NCBI GenBank assembly: GCA_020632635.1
Contig: JACKFE010000001.1
Coordinates: 62,001 to 126,000 of the forward strand
Direction: 5' to 3'
DNA from: Nitrospiraceae bacterium
GTDB taxonomy: Bacteria; Nitrospirota; Nitrospiria; Nitrospirales; UBA8639
Length of the DNA: 64,000 nucleotides
Part shown: piece by piece, positions 53,977 to 62,376 of the stretch
Numbering within the stretch: position 1 is the stretch's first letter
Layout of the letters: each line of letters opens with the position of its first letter
Notes under the pieces: generated by a model
Database searches by the model: none
What the model was told of the DNA's origin: nothing
The model's input: the letters and a program-made list of their open reading frames with translations, nothing else
Made by a program: the position numbers and the translations under genes

Positions 53977-54586
53977 ACCGGCCTCCTGGTTGCGAAGTTG
54001 GATAAGTCAAAATCTCTAAGACGGGCAGCTCATACGCACGAGCCTCTTCCCCAAAATGCAGGGTGAGATCTTGAGGGCCGCGGGGCCGGCCATCCCATAT
54101 CATGAGGGCTTGCACTTGGACAGGTTGGGACCCGACCGCGGCTCCAGGATGTTGTTCTCCCAACCTCATGGCCTCCAGCACCAGCGCCCGATTTACCGCT
54201 TGATACCCACGATGCCCCTCCGGAGTCCCTTCAAGAATCTTCAGATCCCCCACCGTTTGAGCCAATTCAATAAGCTGATCATAGAGCACACCCCAATTCC
54301 ATTTCACAGAAGAGGGGCGATCCGTTACCGAAGAGGTTCGAAACTGCTCGGGAGAATTAGGAAGAAGAATCCGAAAGCGTATTCCAAAGCTCCGAGCCAT
54401 TTCCAAAACAATAAGATCTGCCCCACAGGCAGCCGAGCTGACGACCATGGTCACCCGCTGCTCCTGAAGCACGGCTCCCACCTGGCGGCACACATATTCT
54501 ATCTGACTGAGGGGAAATCGACTGGGAGACGCATCAGGAGCATCGATACGACGGCCTGCACACACCAGAATAGTGGAAGGCCTCAT
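53942..54586 (-). CDS. SLOG-like nucleotide-binding domain protein
   Basis: 214 residues from ATG 54586 (AAGGCG upstream; GTG 54592 possible). Rossmann-like with ILVCAGRRID at the N-terminus, RFPLSQIEYV, and the core motif SSAACGADLIVLEMARSFGIRFRILLP, then FRTSSV. This order (VSGHR-like start, sAAcGADl, ilLP, SV) fits SLOG/YpsA-like domains, which bind or process nucleotide-derived ligands. A conserved IWDGRPRG segment near 170 resembles the VWDG block in such proteins. The gene overlaps the patatin gene, so it is a likely sensor for that effector. Confidence 0.7.
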   Translation of the reverse strand: MRPSTILVCAGRRIDAPDASPSRFPLSQIEYVCRQVGAVLQEQRVTMVVSSAACGADLIVLEMARSFGIRFRILLPNSPEQFRTSSVTDRPSSVKWNWGVLYDQLIELAQTVGDLKILEGTPEGHRGYQAVNRALVLEAMRLGEQHPGAAVGSQPVQVQALMIWDGRPRGPQDLTLHFGEEARAYELPVLEILTYPTSQPGGRYADSNTGPTPL

Positions 54587-54602
54587 ATCCACGCCTTACC
54601 GG

Positions 54603-56510
54603 TCACTCTTTCTCCTGACGGTTGACGAAACCCAAGGTTATCCAAATGGGGCACAGCAAGACTCCCACCAACAACAATCCGCCAATCCATAGTTCCCGCC
54701 ATGGCATCCAGGAAGGCGCCGGACTCCCAACCATCCACGATCCCATTCCGGTGAGCAGACAAAAGATCGAGAAGGCTGTCAGCCCCATGGCCAGCAAGGC
54801 TCGCCACATTTGACAGACCCCCTCCGATTCGGTCAGCTTGGCTTTCTTTGCGACCGGCCCCCAAAACCCTGGAGGCTGCGCACGCCGAAAAAACATCTGC
54901 AACCGATCTGACTCTTCCGGTCCAGTCAGAAGAGAAACGAGAATCCCAATACATCCGGATCCCACCCCCATGAGGAGCAATCGAGAGGCATCATCCCAAT
55001 CAGCCGCTAACAATAACGGCGCCGCCACCAGAGAAGCCAAAATACAAGCCAATTCCCCCCAAGCGGTGATCCGCCACCAAATCCAGCGCAACACCAATAC
55101 CACGCCCATCCCGGCCCCTAATAAAAGGCTCACCTGCCAAGCCGTTTGAATGGAGGACAACCAGGGAAGAATGGCTAAGGCGAGCAGGATAATCAACACA
55201 TTACTGCCCCGTGCCACCCACACCAATGCCCGATCTGAAGGACTTCGCTTGAGCCACCCCTCGCAAAGAAACCGCCGGAACAGATCATTGGTCCAATACG
55301 AGGCCCCCCAATTCAAGTGCGTATCCACCGTCGAGGCCAACGCCGCCAACATGCCTGCCAACATGAGGCCTTTGACCCCCGCAGGCAAGAGTTCGTCAAT
55401 GCCTTGCACGAAGGTCCATTCCCGTGCAGCGATAAACTGGGGAGTCCCCCATTCACCTGATGGGGGAAAGACTAACAGCAAACCCAAGGCCAATGGCAAC
55501 CAAATCAGACTTCGAAGCAACACTTGCACAACCGTGAACACCACGGAAGCCACGCGGGCATCATGGTCACTTCGGCACGCCATCGATCGCTGAGCAAGAT
55601 AGCCAGTACCATCCGCGTTCATTTGCAACAACCATTGAAATCCATAGACCAACAGCACAAAAAGCGTGACCTCTTTGGCATCAAACGGCGTGAATCCCAA
55701 AATTTCATTGCCGGTCAGTCCATACCCGGCAGCGGGCGAAAATTTGTCTTGAATCTGTAAACTCAACTCCGACAACCCGCCTATTTGATTGACCACTACC
55801 CATGCAAACGCGGCACTGGCCAAGAGACCAATGGCCAATTGCACGAGATCGGTCTCCACCACACTCCGTAGCCCACCCGTGGTGGAATAAAAAAGTGTCA
55901 CCCCTACGATGGCTCCAATGGAAAGCAAATTGTTCGCGGAACGCACCCAGATCTGCTCAGAATCCAGACCATCCACCGTAAACGGCACCCCAGCCCATTC
56001 CACGAGGTTCACCAATCCGCCAAATACCTCCGGAGAAAGCCATTGATTCCACAAGAGAAAGGGCTCAGCCAGTCTGGTCGCAGCCAGAAGCACCATAGCC
56101 AACACGGTGCAATTGATCACCGTCCCAAAATATATGGCCTTGATCCCTCGTAAAAAACTGGCCGCCATGTGCCCATAGCGGATTTCGGTGAGTTCCGCAT
56201 CTGTTAACACTCCAACCCGGCGCCAGCTGGGAGCTAATAAAAATCCCATTAGCAAAAACGCCAAGGCATAAACCCACAAACGCCATAGCCCAAAAATACC
56301 AACCGTCGCCACGATTCCAGTGACAAGCAGCGGAGTATCGGCAGCAAATTGAGTGGCGGCCATACTTAACCCCGCCTTCCAACCCGGCAAGGATCGTCCG
56401 GCCAGAAAATATTCCTCCAGATTTTGGGATGCCGTTCCTCGTTCACGGAGCCCGGCTCGCAGGGCATACGCGAGAAAGATCGCCACGATCGCGAAATCCC
56501 AACCCGTCAT
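54603..56510 (-). CDS. SSS-family sodium:solute symporter
   Basis: 635 residues with about 13-15 membrane helices. N-terminal YFLAGRSLPGWKAGLSMAATQFAADTPLLVTG matches the SSS core (helix 1), EIRYGHMAASFLRG and STTGGLRSVVETDLVQLAIG follow (sodium-binding region). It imports a solute with Na+; the substrate is not predictable. The C-terminal 150 residues extend beyond the 11-helix core. The SLOG-like start lies 16 bp downstream, so the symporter is part of the same operon. Confidence 0.85.
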   Translation of the reverse strand: MTGWDFAIVAIFLAYALRAGLRERGTASQNLEEYFLAGRSLPGWKAGLSMAATQFAADTPLLVTGIVATVGIFGLWRLWVYALAFLLMGFLLAPSWRRVGVLTDAELTEIRYGHMAASFLRGIKAIYFGTVINCTVLAMVLLAATRLAEPFLLWNQWLSPEVFGGLVNLVEWAGVPFTVDGLDSEQIWVRSANNLLSIGAIVGVTLFYSTTGGLRSVVETDLVQLAIGLLASAAFAWVVVNQIGGLSELSLQIQDKFSPAAGYGLTGNEILGFTPFDAKEVTLFVLLVYGFQWLLQMNADGTGYLAQRSMACRSDHDARVASVVFTVVQVLLRSLIWLPLALGLLLVFPPSGEWGTPQFIAAREWTFVQGIDELLPAGVKGLMLAGMLAALASTVDTHLNWGASYWTNDLFRRFLCEGWLKRSPSDRALVWVARGSNVLIILLALAILPWLSSIQTAWQVSLLLGAGMGVVLVLRWIWWRITAWGELACILASLVAAPLLLAADWDDASRLLLMGVGSGCIGILVSLLTGPEESDRLQMFFRRAQPPGFWGPVAKKAKLTESEGVCQMWRALLAMGLTAFSIFCLLTGMGSWMVGSPAPSWMPWRELWIGGLLLVGVLLCPIWITLGFVNRQEKE

Positions 56511-56587
56511 CTTGTTGATCTCACCATTTTCCCTTGAAACGTGTAGCTATTGTCCCACGCGATAGACACGCACCAGCGTCTCTTCTT

Positions 56588-57034
56588 TCAACCTGCCCCT
56601 TGCAAAACCAGGCCGAGCTGCCATCCAAAAATCGGCAAACCTAACCCCGCCAGAATTACCACCAAGCCTGCCCCCATCACTGCCAGACCAACCAATCCCG
56701 CCCGAGAACCGAGGATCATTGGAGCGCTTGCCCGGAAACCCATTCCGGCTGGCGGCCATTGGCCCGTCTGTCGAACCCGTGACCCCACATACATTACATA
56801 GGCTCCAAACCCCACAGCCGGCATACCGGCTAAGGCTGAAACGACCACGATCATCAACCCGACCTGATGAATAGTCGTGCCCGCCGCCGGTTGGGAAGCA
56901 GAATTAGTCAGGGCCTCAAGATATTCCATCGTAAAGTAGAGTAAGGCCGCACCGAACAAGGCGAACGTTCCCACCATGATTACCAGTAATATCCGGTTGG
57001 TGTTCTGAAATGGTTTCAATTGATCCATAGACAT
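56588..57034 (-). CDS. Small membrane protein of unknown function
   Basis: 148 residues with three or four hydrophobic segments (LLVIMVGTFALFGAALLYF, VGLMIVVVSALAGMPAVGFGAYVMYVG, GLVGLAVMGAGLVVILAGLGLPIFGW). ATG 57034 or 57028. No family recognised. Position: between the gamma-glutamylcyclotransferase-like gene and the symporter, same strand, gaps of 22 and 77 bp, so probably part of the same transcription unit. Confidence 0.6.
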   Translation of the reverse strand: MSMDQLKPFQNTNRILLVIMVGTFALFGAALLYFTMEYLEALTNSASQPAAGTTIHQVGLMIVVVSALAGMPAVGFGAYVMYVGSRVRQTGQWPPAGMGFRASAPMILGSRAGLVGLAVMGAGLVVILAGLGLPIFGWQLGLVLQGAG

Positions 57035-57056
57035 CCCACGAATCTGACACTCCGCA

Positions 57057-57485
57057 TTACGTCAGCGTGATCATGTGATAGAACCATCGGCACCGGCTCA
57101 CATAATCTTCTAGATAATGGGCGGCAAACCAAGAACTGATCCAAGGTTCTCCCGACAACAAATGGGCATATCTGACGGGTACCACATAGGCATGGGCGAT
57201 GACACTGGGACCGTCTGACAAGTGCACTTCCACCTCTTGCCGTTGATAAATGGGATCTTCAAAACGATCCAATAGCCCCCACGCCACGTGGTCCACTCCC
57301 GCATAAACCTGACCTGCCGTTACCCCTTCGGAATCTGCGATCATGCCGGGATACAGTTTATCAACCATTTGGTATTGGGAATATCCGTATGCCTTGGCTT
57401 CCCTCCCGGATGAGATCAATCCCGACACAGCCTGCAGGACTTCAGGAAATTGAAGCGTTCCATAAGTAAAAAGCCAATCAGCCAT
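57057..57485 (-). CDS. Gamma-glutamylcyclotransferase-like (AIG2/GGCT) protein
   Basis: 142 residues from ATG 57485. It begins MADWLFTYGTLQFPEVLQ, with the YGTLxxP motif of the GGCT fold that forms the substrate cavity, and LYPGMIADSEGVTAGQVYAGVDHVAWGLLDRFED, where the Glu/Asp of DRFED is the expected acid-base area. Possible reaction: cyclisation of gamma-glutamyl amines to 5-oxoproline. Starts 29 bp downstream of the transporter gene in the same operon. Confidence 0.85.
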   Translation of the reverse strand: MADWLFTYGTLQFPEVLQAVSGLISSGREAKAYGYSQYQMVDKLYPGMIADSEGVTAGQVYAGVDHVAWGLLDRFEDPIYQRQEVEVHLSDGPSVIAHAYVVPVRYAHLLSGEPWISSWFAAHYLEDYVSRCRWFYHMITLT

Positions 57486-57514
57486 TTTGGAAAATCGAGT
57501 CGATCGTGGTCCTT

Positions 57515-58834
57515 TCAAGGGACCTTCGCAGAATTTCCTCGAATGGTCTCATGCCGTCGTCCCACCCACCATCCAAGGGCGAGCCACCCTAAGGCAATGG
57601 GCATCGCCGCAAACGCCATCTGGGAAAGGGTGGCTCCCCAGGACTGTAGCATGGACACCATCCAGGTCCCGCTGACATCTCCACCACGATGCACCACGGT
57701 GTCGATCACATTTTTCGCCTGATATTTTTCTTCCCGGGAAACCACCGTAAACAGCGTTTCCCTGGTCGGTTTCGTCATGGAAAATTCTCCGGCTCGACGG
57801 AAGACACCGAACCCGATGAGCACCGGCAGCACAGTCCACAGGCCAAACACCCCAAAGCCCACCAACGAGACGATCGGCATAAGAACTAACATGAACACCA
57901 CACCCAAACGGCTCAACAACGGTCCGGTGGCAAACAGTTGTAACGCCACGGCCAACATATTGATGCCAAGATCCACCGTCGCGAATAATTGGGTGCGCGC
58001 TTCTGAAGTCAAAACCACCTGAGGCACGAGAATAGTTTGCTGAGAATATAGGAATGTCGAGAGAATAGAATAACAAACGAGATACATGCTGATGCCCAGT
58101 AAATAGGGCGATCGGACGATTCGGATAATCCCGATCAGCAAACTGGGCGGCGAGGATGCAGCGTCAGTTGAGGACGACAAATGTTGGGCACCTAAATCCA
58201 CGTGGTGAGCCCGCTGATACCATCGGAGCAATCCAACAATACAGACAACCGCTGCACCCAGTAAGGCGGCAGATACCAGTAGCAGTCCCTGGACGCCTAC
58301 TCCCTTGACCGCTAAGGCTGCCAACATGGGGCCGAGAATCGCCCCCAGACTTCCCCCGGCAGAGATACAGCCGAACAGTCGACGCGCTGAATCGGTCGAA
58401 AAGACATCGGCCATAAAACTCCAGAACACCGACACCACAAAGAGATTGAATACACTGAGCCAAACAAAAAAGACGGGCGCGATCGTCGTGAGACCGGCCC
58501 CAGTGTGTAAGACCACGAAAAATCCCAACACATTCACAATGAAAAATCCATAGACCGTGGGCAGCAGTCGTCGAATGGTCAGATGACCCGCCAAATAGCC
58601 AAAGAGTGGAATGACCGCTACCATGGTGACAAACACGGCCGAAAACAACCAGGGCAACTTTTGGACCCCCGCCAACACTCCCATTTCATCTCGAACCGGA
58701 CGAAGAATATAGTAGGCCGCCAAGAGACAAAAGAAATAGGTAAAAGACCAGAGAAGCGCCGCCATTTCTTGGCGCTCGACCAGGATGATCCGATTGAAGA
58801 ACCTGTGCAAGACAGGCATGATCAAATGAGACAT
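57515..58834 (-). CDS. MFS/nucleotide-transporter-type membrane protein (NTT-like)
   Basis: 439 residues with about 12 membrane helices. The opening AAYYILRPVRDEMG motif and FWSFMADVFSTDSARRLFGCISAGGSLGAILGP are typical of the bacterial NTP/NDP-exchange-like MFS group (Npt1/Npt2). RPTRETLFTVV-like (KPTRETLFTVVSREEKYQAKN) is also seen in the group. Whether it really moves nucleotides is unproven. First gene of the 52810-58834 run. Confidence 0.8.
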   Translation of the reverse strand: MSHLIMPVLHRFFNRIILVERQEMAALLWSFTYFFCLLAAYYILRPVRDEMGVLAGVQKLPWLFSAVFVTMVAVIPLFGYLAGHLTIRRLLPTVYGFFIVNVLGFFVVLHTGAGLTTIAPVFFVWLSVFNLFVVSVFWSFMADVFSTDSARRLFGCISAGGSLGAILGPMLAALAVKGVGVQGLLLVSAALLGAAVVCIVGLLRWYQRAHHVDLGAQHLSSSTDAASSPPSLLIGIIRIVRSPYLLGISMYLVCYSILSTFLYSQQTILVPQVVLTSEARTQLFATVDLGINMLAVALQLFATGPLLSRLGVVFMLVLMPIVSLVGFGVFGLWTVLPVLIGFGVFRRAGEFSMTKPTRETLFTVVSREEKYQAKNVIDTVVHRGGDVSGTWMVSMLQSWGATLSQMAFAAMPIALGWLALGWWVGRRHETIRGNSAKVP

Positions 58835-58977
58835 ACAGCTTAGCGCGATACGCTATCCTGAATGATGAGAGACATCGTTCGTTGATTCAAAGGGGAATGC
58901 CCGCTATTCTCCTAAGTCGGAAGACAATGGAAATCGCGTCAGGGGAATAGAAACGTTCTTCGGAGAACCCGACATTT

Positions 58978-59415
58978 ATGCGACAAGGTTCACCGCTGCC
59001 CCAACACCCATGGAACAAGCATCGGCGAGTGATCGTCTTTGATGGGGTGTGCAATTTTTGCCATGCCTTTGTCAATTTCGTCTTAAAACAGGATCCTCAC
59101 GGCGACTTCAAATTCGGAACCCTGCAATCCTCTCCCGCTCAGGAAATCCTCAAACACTATCAACTTCCGGTTAGCGCCTATGAAACCTTCTTATTCATTG
59201 AAGAGGGAATGCTTTTTACCAAATCCACCGCGGCCCTTAGAATTCTGAAACAATTGGGCATTCCTTGGTCCATCTTTTGGGTATTCGTGGTGATCCCTCG
59301 CCCGATTCGAGACCTGATTTATGACTGTGTTGCTCGGCACCGATACCAATGGATGGGCAAATCGAAAACCTGCCGCGTGCCTTCAAAGGAGGAAAGCGGG
59401 CGTTTCGTGTCCTAA
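58978..59415 (+). CDS. DCC-family thiol-disulfide oxidoreductase-like protein
   Basis: 145 residues. Contains RVIVFDGVCNFCHAFVNFVLKQDP, where DxxCxxC is the DCC hallmark (thioredoxin-like redox pair), then FKFGTLQSSPAQEIL and KSTAALRILKQLG, and a Pro-rich C-terminal region (FWVFVVIPRPIRDLIYD). The protein is cytosolic. Function of the family is unclear; probably disulfide exchange. Start at 58978 has GGAG 12 nt upstream. Confidence 0.88.
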   Translation: MRQGSPLPQHPWNKHRRVIVFDGVCNFCHAFVNFVLKQDPHGDFKFGTLQSSPAQEILKHYQLPVSAYETFLFIEEGMLFTKSTAALRILKQLGIPWSIFWVFVVIPRPIRDLIYDCVARHRYQWMGKSKTCRVPSKEESGRFVS

Positions 59416-59469
59416 GCTGCTTTTCTCGCCATCCGGCTCCAAATCTCATGCATAAATGTGGAGCCGGGG

Positions 59470-60267
59470 TTATTCTATTTGGAAGATGTGCTCGATACGC
59501 GGTTGACCATATTCCGCCGATCCGGTCAGAACCTTGAGATTGGGAAGAATCTGAACGGATCCGGCATGATGGGTATGACCGCAGAGAACTATGACCTGAC
59601 AGGAAGCATGGCGTTGAGCCATTTCCAGAAGCACCTCTCCCACCGCTTTGCAGGTAAAATAGGGGAGCCAGTCGTTATTGCCTGTCTTCCCTTCATACCA
59701 GCAGGCCTCCTTAAACGGAGGCACGTGCGTAGCAACCAGGACCTGCCGATAAGATGACATCACACTGGGAAGCCGTTCAAAGAGGGATTCGGCGGCTTCA
59801 TCTCCCAAGCAGTGAAGTTTTCGTAGGACCCCCTCTCGATCCAAGCCACGAAAATCTTCGATGCATGCTTGATCATTCAACCTCACCGGGGATTCCCAAT
59901 ACTCTCCATAACGACCATCACCCCATCCATCCACCCCCACCAAAACCGTGCGTGGGGTCAACTCAACGGACTTTTTATCGGACAGATACGTCAGTCCAGC
60001 ATGCTGTTGACACCATTCCTGCACCATAAGGCGAACCTTCTCGATTGATCCAAAGTAAAAATCATGATTCCCTAAAACGACGTAGAGAGGTCGCCGAAGC
60101 GCGTGTTCCATCTCATGAAGGTGAAAAATCAAGGAGGGAGTTTCCGCAATATCTCCAGTCACACACACCACATCCGGCTGGCAATCGATAATGGATTGAA
60201 AAAATAATGCCCGCGCGTGATGCTCCAAAAAGTTCAAATGAATATCGGTCGCCCACGCCATACGCAT
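59470..60267 (-). CDS. Metallophosphoesterase
   Basis: 265 residues. Motif order of the calcineurin-like fold: WATDIHLNF (DxH), VVCVTGDIAETP (GDxxE, variant), YVVLGNHDFYFG (GNHD), ATHVPP (H) and CGHTHHAG (GHTH). The active site binds two metals. Length and an N-terminal MRMAWATD start fit intracellular phosphoesterases. Divergent from msrA, with a 145-bp gap. Confidence 0.9.
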   Translation of the reverse strand: MRMAWATDIHLNFLEHHARALFFQSIIDCQPDVVCVTGDIAETPSLIFHLHEMEHALRRPLYVVLGNHDFYFGSIEKVRLMVQEWCQQHAGLTYLSDKKSVELTPRTVLVGVDGWGDGRYGEYWESPVRLNDQACIEDFRGLDREGVLRKLHCLGDEAAESLFERLPSVMSSYRQVLVATHVPPFKEACWYEGKTGNNDWLPYFTCKAVGEVLLEMAQRHASCQVIVLCGHTHHAGSVQILPNLKVLTGSAEYGQPRIEHIFQIE

Positions 60268-60412
60268 ACTTGAGTATCCAGGAGGTACCAGCCACGCAAC
60301 ACCTGAACTCGGCCAATCAATAAGGAGCCACGGAGGTCAGGTAGCCGAACGGAGGTTTCATCGTCTATGCTTCTATTTCAGATAGTCCCAAACCTCACTG
60401 AAGGAGTTGATC

Positions 60413-60970
60413 ATGACCGAGGTCCCTACAGCAAGCTCCAAGGAGTTGGCCACCTTGGCAGGCGGCTGTTTTTGGTGCTTGGAAGCCGTATTCGATCAAG
60501 TCAACGGCGTGGAATCCGTGGAATCAGGCTATATGGGAGGAGGCCGCCCCAATCCTACCTATGAAGCCGTGTGCAGCGGCACGACCGGCCATGCCGAAGT
60601 GGTACAAGTCACATTCGATCCAACCCGCATTTCCTATCGAGAAATCCTGGAAATCTTTTTTAGCATTCATGATCCCACGACGCTCAATCGGCAGGGCAAC
60701 GATGTCGGCACACAATACCGATCAGCCATCTTCTATCATTCGGAGGATCAGAAGACCGTTGCCGACGCCACCATCGCCACATTGACCGACCAGAAGATTT
60801 TTGATCGTCCCATCGTTACACAGGTGTCAGAGGCAACGACATTTTATGTCGCGGAGCCCTATCATCAAGAATACTTCGTCAGGAATCCGTCTCAACCGTA
60901 TTGCGCGTATTTGATCGGGCCAAAGGTGGCAAAGTTTCGACAACACTTTCTCAATAAACTCAAAACCTAA
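60413..60970 (+). CDS. msrA: Peptide-methionine (S)-S-oxide reductase
   Basis: 185 residues from ATG 60413 after AAGGAGTTG. Signature LAGGCFWCLEAVFDQVNGVESVESGYMGG with catalytic Cys in GCFWC, then YEAVCSGTTGHAEVVQV and STVYxx-like FFSIHDPTTLNRQGNDVGTQYRS. It repairs methionine-S-sulfoxide using thioredoxin. The recycling Cys near the C-terminus is present in QPYCAYLIGPK. Confidence 0.97.
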   Translation: MTEVPTASSKELATLAGGCFWCLEAVFDQVNGVESVESGYMGGGRPNPTYEAVCSGTTGHAEVVQVTFDPTRISYREILEIFFSIHDPTTLNRQGNDVGTQYRSAIFYHSEDQKTVADATIATLTDQKIFDRPIVTQVSEATTFYVAEPYHQEYFVRNPSQPYCAYLIGPKVAKFRQHFLNKLKT

Positions 60971-61042
60971 CACCATGGTCCAGGGTTATGGATCGTTTAA
61001 ATGTGCAAACTAAGGAGGCGGGCGGAGCCGCTTATCATCTCA

Positions 61043-61477
61043 TCATGCGGGAGAGAAGAAACGAGCAAACGTTTGCCAAACGGCTCCTAATACGTCGGCC
61101 TTCAACGTAGCTTGATGGGGATGAAGGATGACCGGCACTCGAGGCAGGCAATACGGAACGTGATCGTCATGATTCCCAATGACCTCGGCAATCAGAGATC
61201 CGTCCGGAGGGATTCCTGTTTTTTGCACGATTAATTGCGTGCGGGCTTCGACAATACAAAAATCCTGATGGCGTTCCAACGCCCAGGACTCCGGATTGAG
61301 CAGCTTCAACCTATGCCGGTCGGTTGAAAAGACCACGTCGCCAACCTTGGCGGGCCCTTCCGGCCCCCCTGAATACAGGGCAATGGGGACGAAAAGGACT
61401 CCAAGCACCACGAGCCCAATCGCCACGAGCGGTGCCCGTGGCTCATCTCTTTCGTCCTGGGGGAAAGGATGCGGCAT
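61043..61477 (-). CDS. Membrane-anchored hypothetical protein
   Basis: 144 residues from ATG 61477 (AAAGGTTA upstream). One N-terminal membrane helix (APLVAIGLVVLGVLFVPIALY) is followed by a soluble domain with SWALERHQDFCIVEARTQLIVQ and two Cys. No family recognised. Its start codon overlaps that of the divergent gene at 61476 (CATG). Each gene's ribosome site lies inside the other's coding part. Confidence 0.55.
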   Translation of the reverse strand: MPHPFPQDERDEPRAPLVAIGLVVLGVLFVPIALYSGGPEGPAKVGDVVFSTDRHRLKLLNPESWALERHQDFCIVEARTQLIVQKTGIPPDGSLIAEVIGNHDDHVPYCLPRVPVILHPHQATLKADVLGAVWQTFARFFSPA

Positions 61478-61805
61478 GAGTAACCTTTCTGACGTCACCT
61501 TTCACGCACTTTGGACACGTTGGCCCTGGAAGGCCATTCGCCATTGCCCCGGCCGTTTTCTTCTGCCGCTCCGCGGCAAGCCCTTATCATTTGCAGAACT
61601 CACCGGCCAGCCTTGTACACCCATAAGATATGAATCCTCGAACGCTCCTGATCCCGTATGGGTATTGCCAGTGGTCGATGGGGGATTGATTGCCTTTCAA
61701 CAAACCGACGGTCGGCTTCTTCATACCTTGAATACCCCGGAGGGATTCATTCGAAAGCTTACTCACTTGGGAATCATGGCTCATGGCGCAATGGCCCAAC
61801 CTTAA
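61476..61805 (+). CDS. Small conserved-looking hypothetical protein
   Basis: 109 residues from ATG 61476, after AAAGGATG. It begins MSNLSDVTFHALWTRWPWKAIRHCPGRFLLP and has VLPVVDGGLIAFQQTDGRLLHTLNTPEGFIRKL, a pattern I recall from short uncharacterised bacterial proteins (W-P-x-x-x-I-x-x-C-P-G-R and HTLNTPEGFxRKL). The start overlaps the opposite gene's start by CATG; the stop overlaps the convergent gene's stop by TTAA. Function unknown. Confidence 0.6.
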   Translation: MSNLSDVTFHALWTRWPWKAIRHCPGRFLLPLRGKPLSFAELTGQPCTPIRYESSNAPDPVWVLPVVDGGLIAFQQTDGRLLHTLNTPEGFIRKLTHLGIMAHGAMAQP

Positions 61806-62287
61806 TAAGGATGTTTCCGTATACGAACTCGATAGAGTCCAAAAGACAGCAGCAATTCCAAGACCAGAAAGGCTCCGACCGTCATCCCAATCCCAACCCA
61901 ACTCAACCCATAGAGAGATTTCACACCAACGAGAGGCAGGAAACTTTCTGGAATTTGATCGAGCCCAAAAGCCATGGCTTCCGAGGGGAACCCCAACCGC
62001 CGTTTCACAAAGCTTGACGCACTATCCCCGCACATGGCCAAAGCCCCCACCAACAATCCCACCTCATACGGAAGCGCCATCACCTCAGCAAAGAGACCGG
62101 CGAGCACCACTCCAAAGACCACTCCACGATAAGTTTTAGAGGGCCCTAGCCACGGCCGCCCATCATGGAAACAGGCACCAAAATCGAGGGGAGTCGTCCA
62201 AATGTCCCGCAGGAGTAAGCGACCAAGAATTGGACCTCCATTGGCGGCAAGGACAAGGATGAGTAATTGAAAGTAGACCACCGACAT
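61802..62287 (-). CDS. CarS/DUF46-like CDP-archaeol synthase family protein
   Basis: 161 residues from ATG 62287. Four to five membrane helices with ANGGPILGRLLL near the N-terminus, PLDFG, and the polar motif GPSKTYRGVVFG, then GALAMCGDSASSFVKRRLGFPSEAMAFGLDQIPES, the catalytic-type D/K-rich pattern of the CDP-alcohol/CarS family. In archaea it activates archaetidic acid to CDP-archaeol; in bacteria the substrate is unknown. Its stop overlaps that of the gene at 61476 (TTAA). Confidence 0.8.
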   Translation of the reverse strand: MSVVYFQLLILVLAANGGPILGRLLLRDIWTTPLDFGACFHDGRPWLGPSKTYRGVVFGVVLAGLFAEVMALPYEVGLLVGALAMCGDSASSFVKRRLGFPSEAMAFGLDQIPESFLPLVGVKSLYGLSWVGIGMTVGAFLVLELLLSFGLYRVRIRKHPY

Positions 62288-62376
62288 ACAGAACCCGATC
62301 CCGCTTGCACAAAAGAGACACGCGGGTTCACAGAAAAGCTGAAAGCCCACACATAACCGCAAGCGGGTGTACCGGT

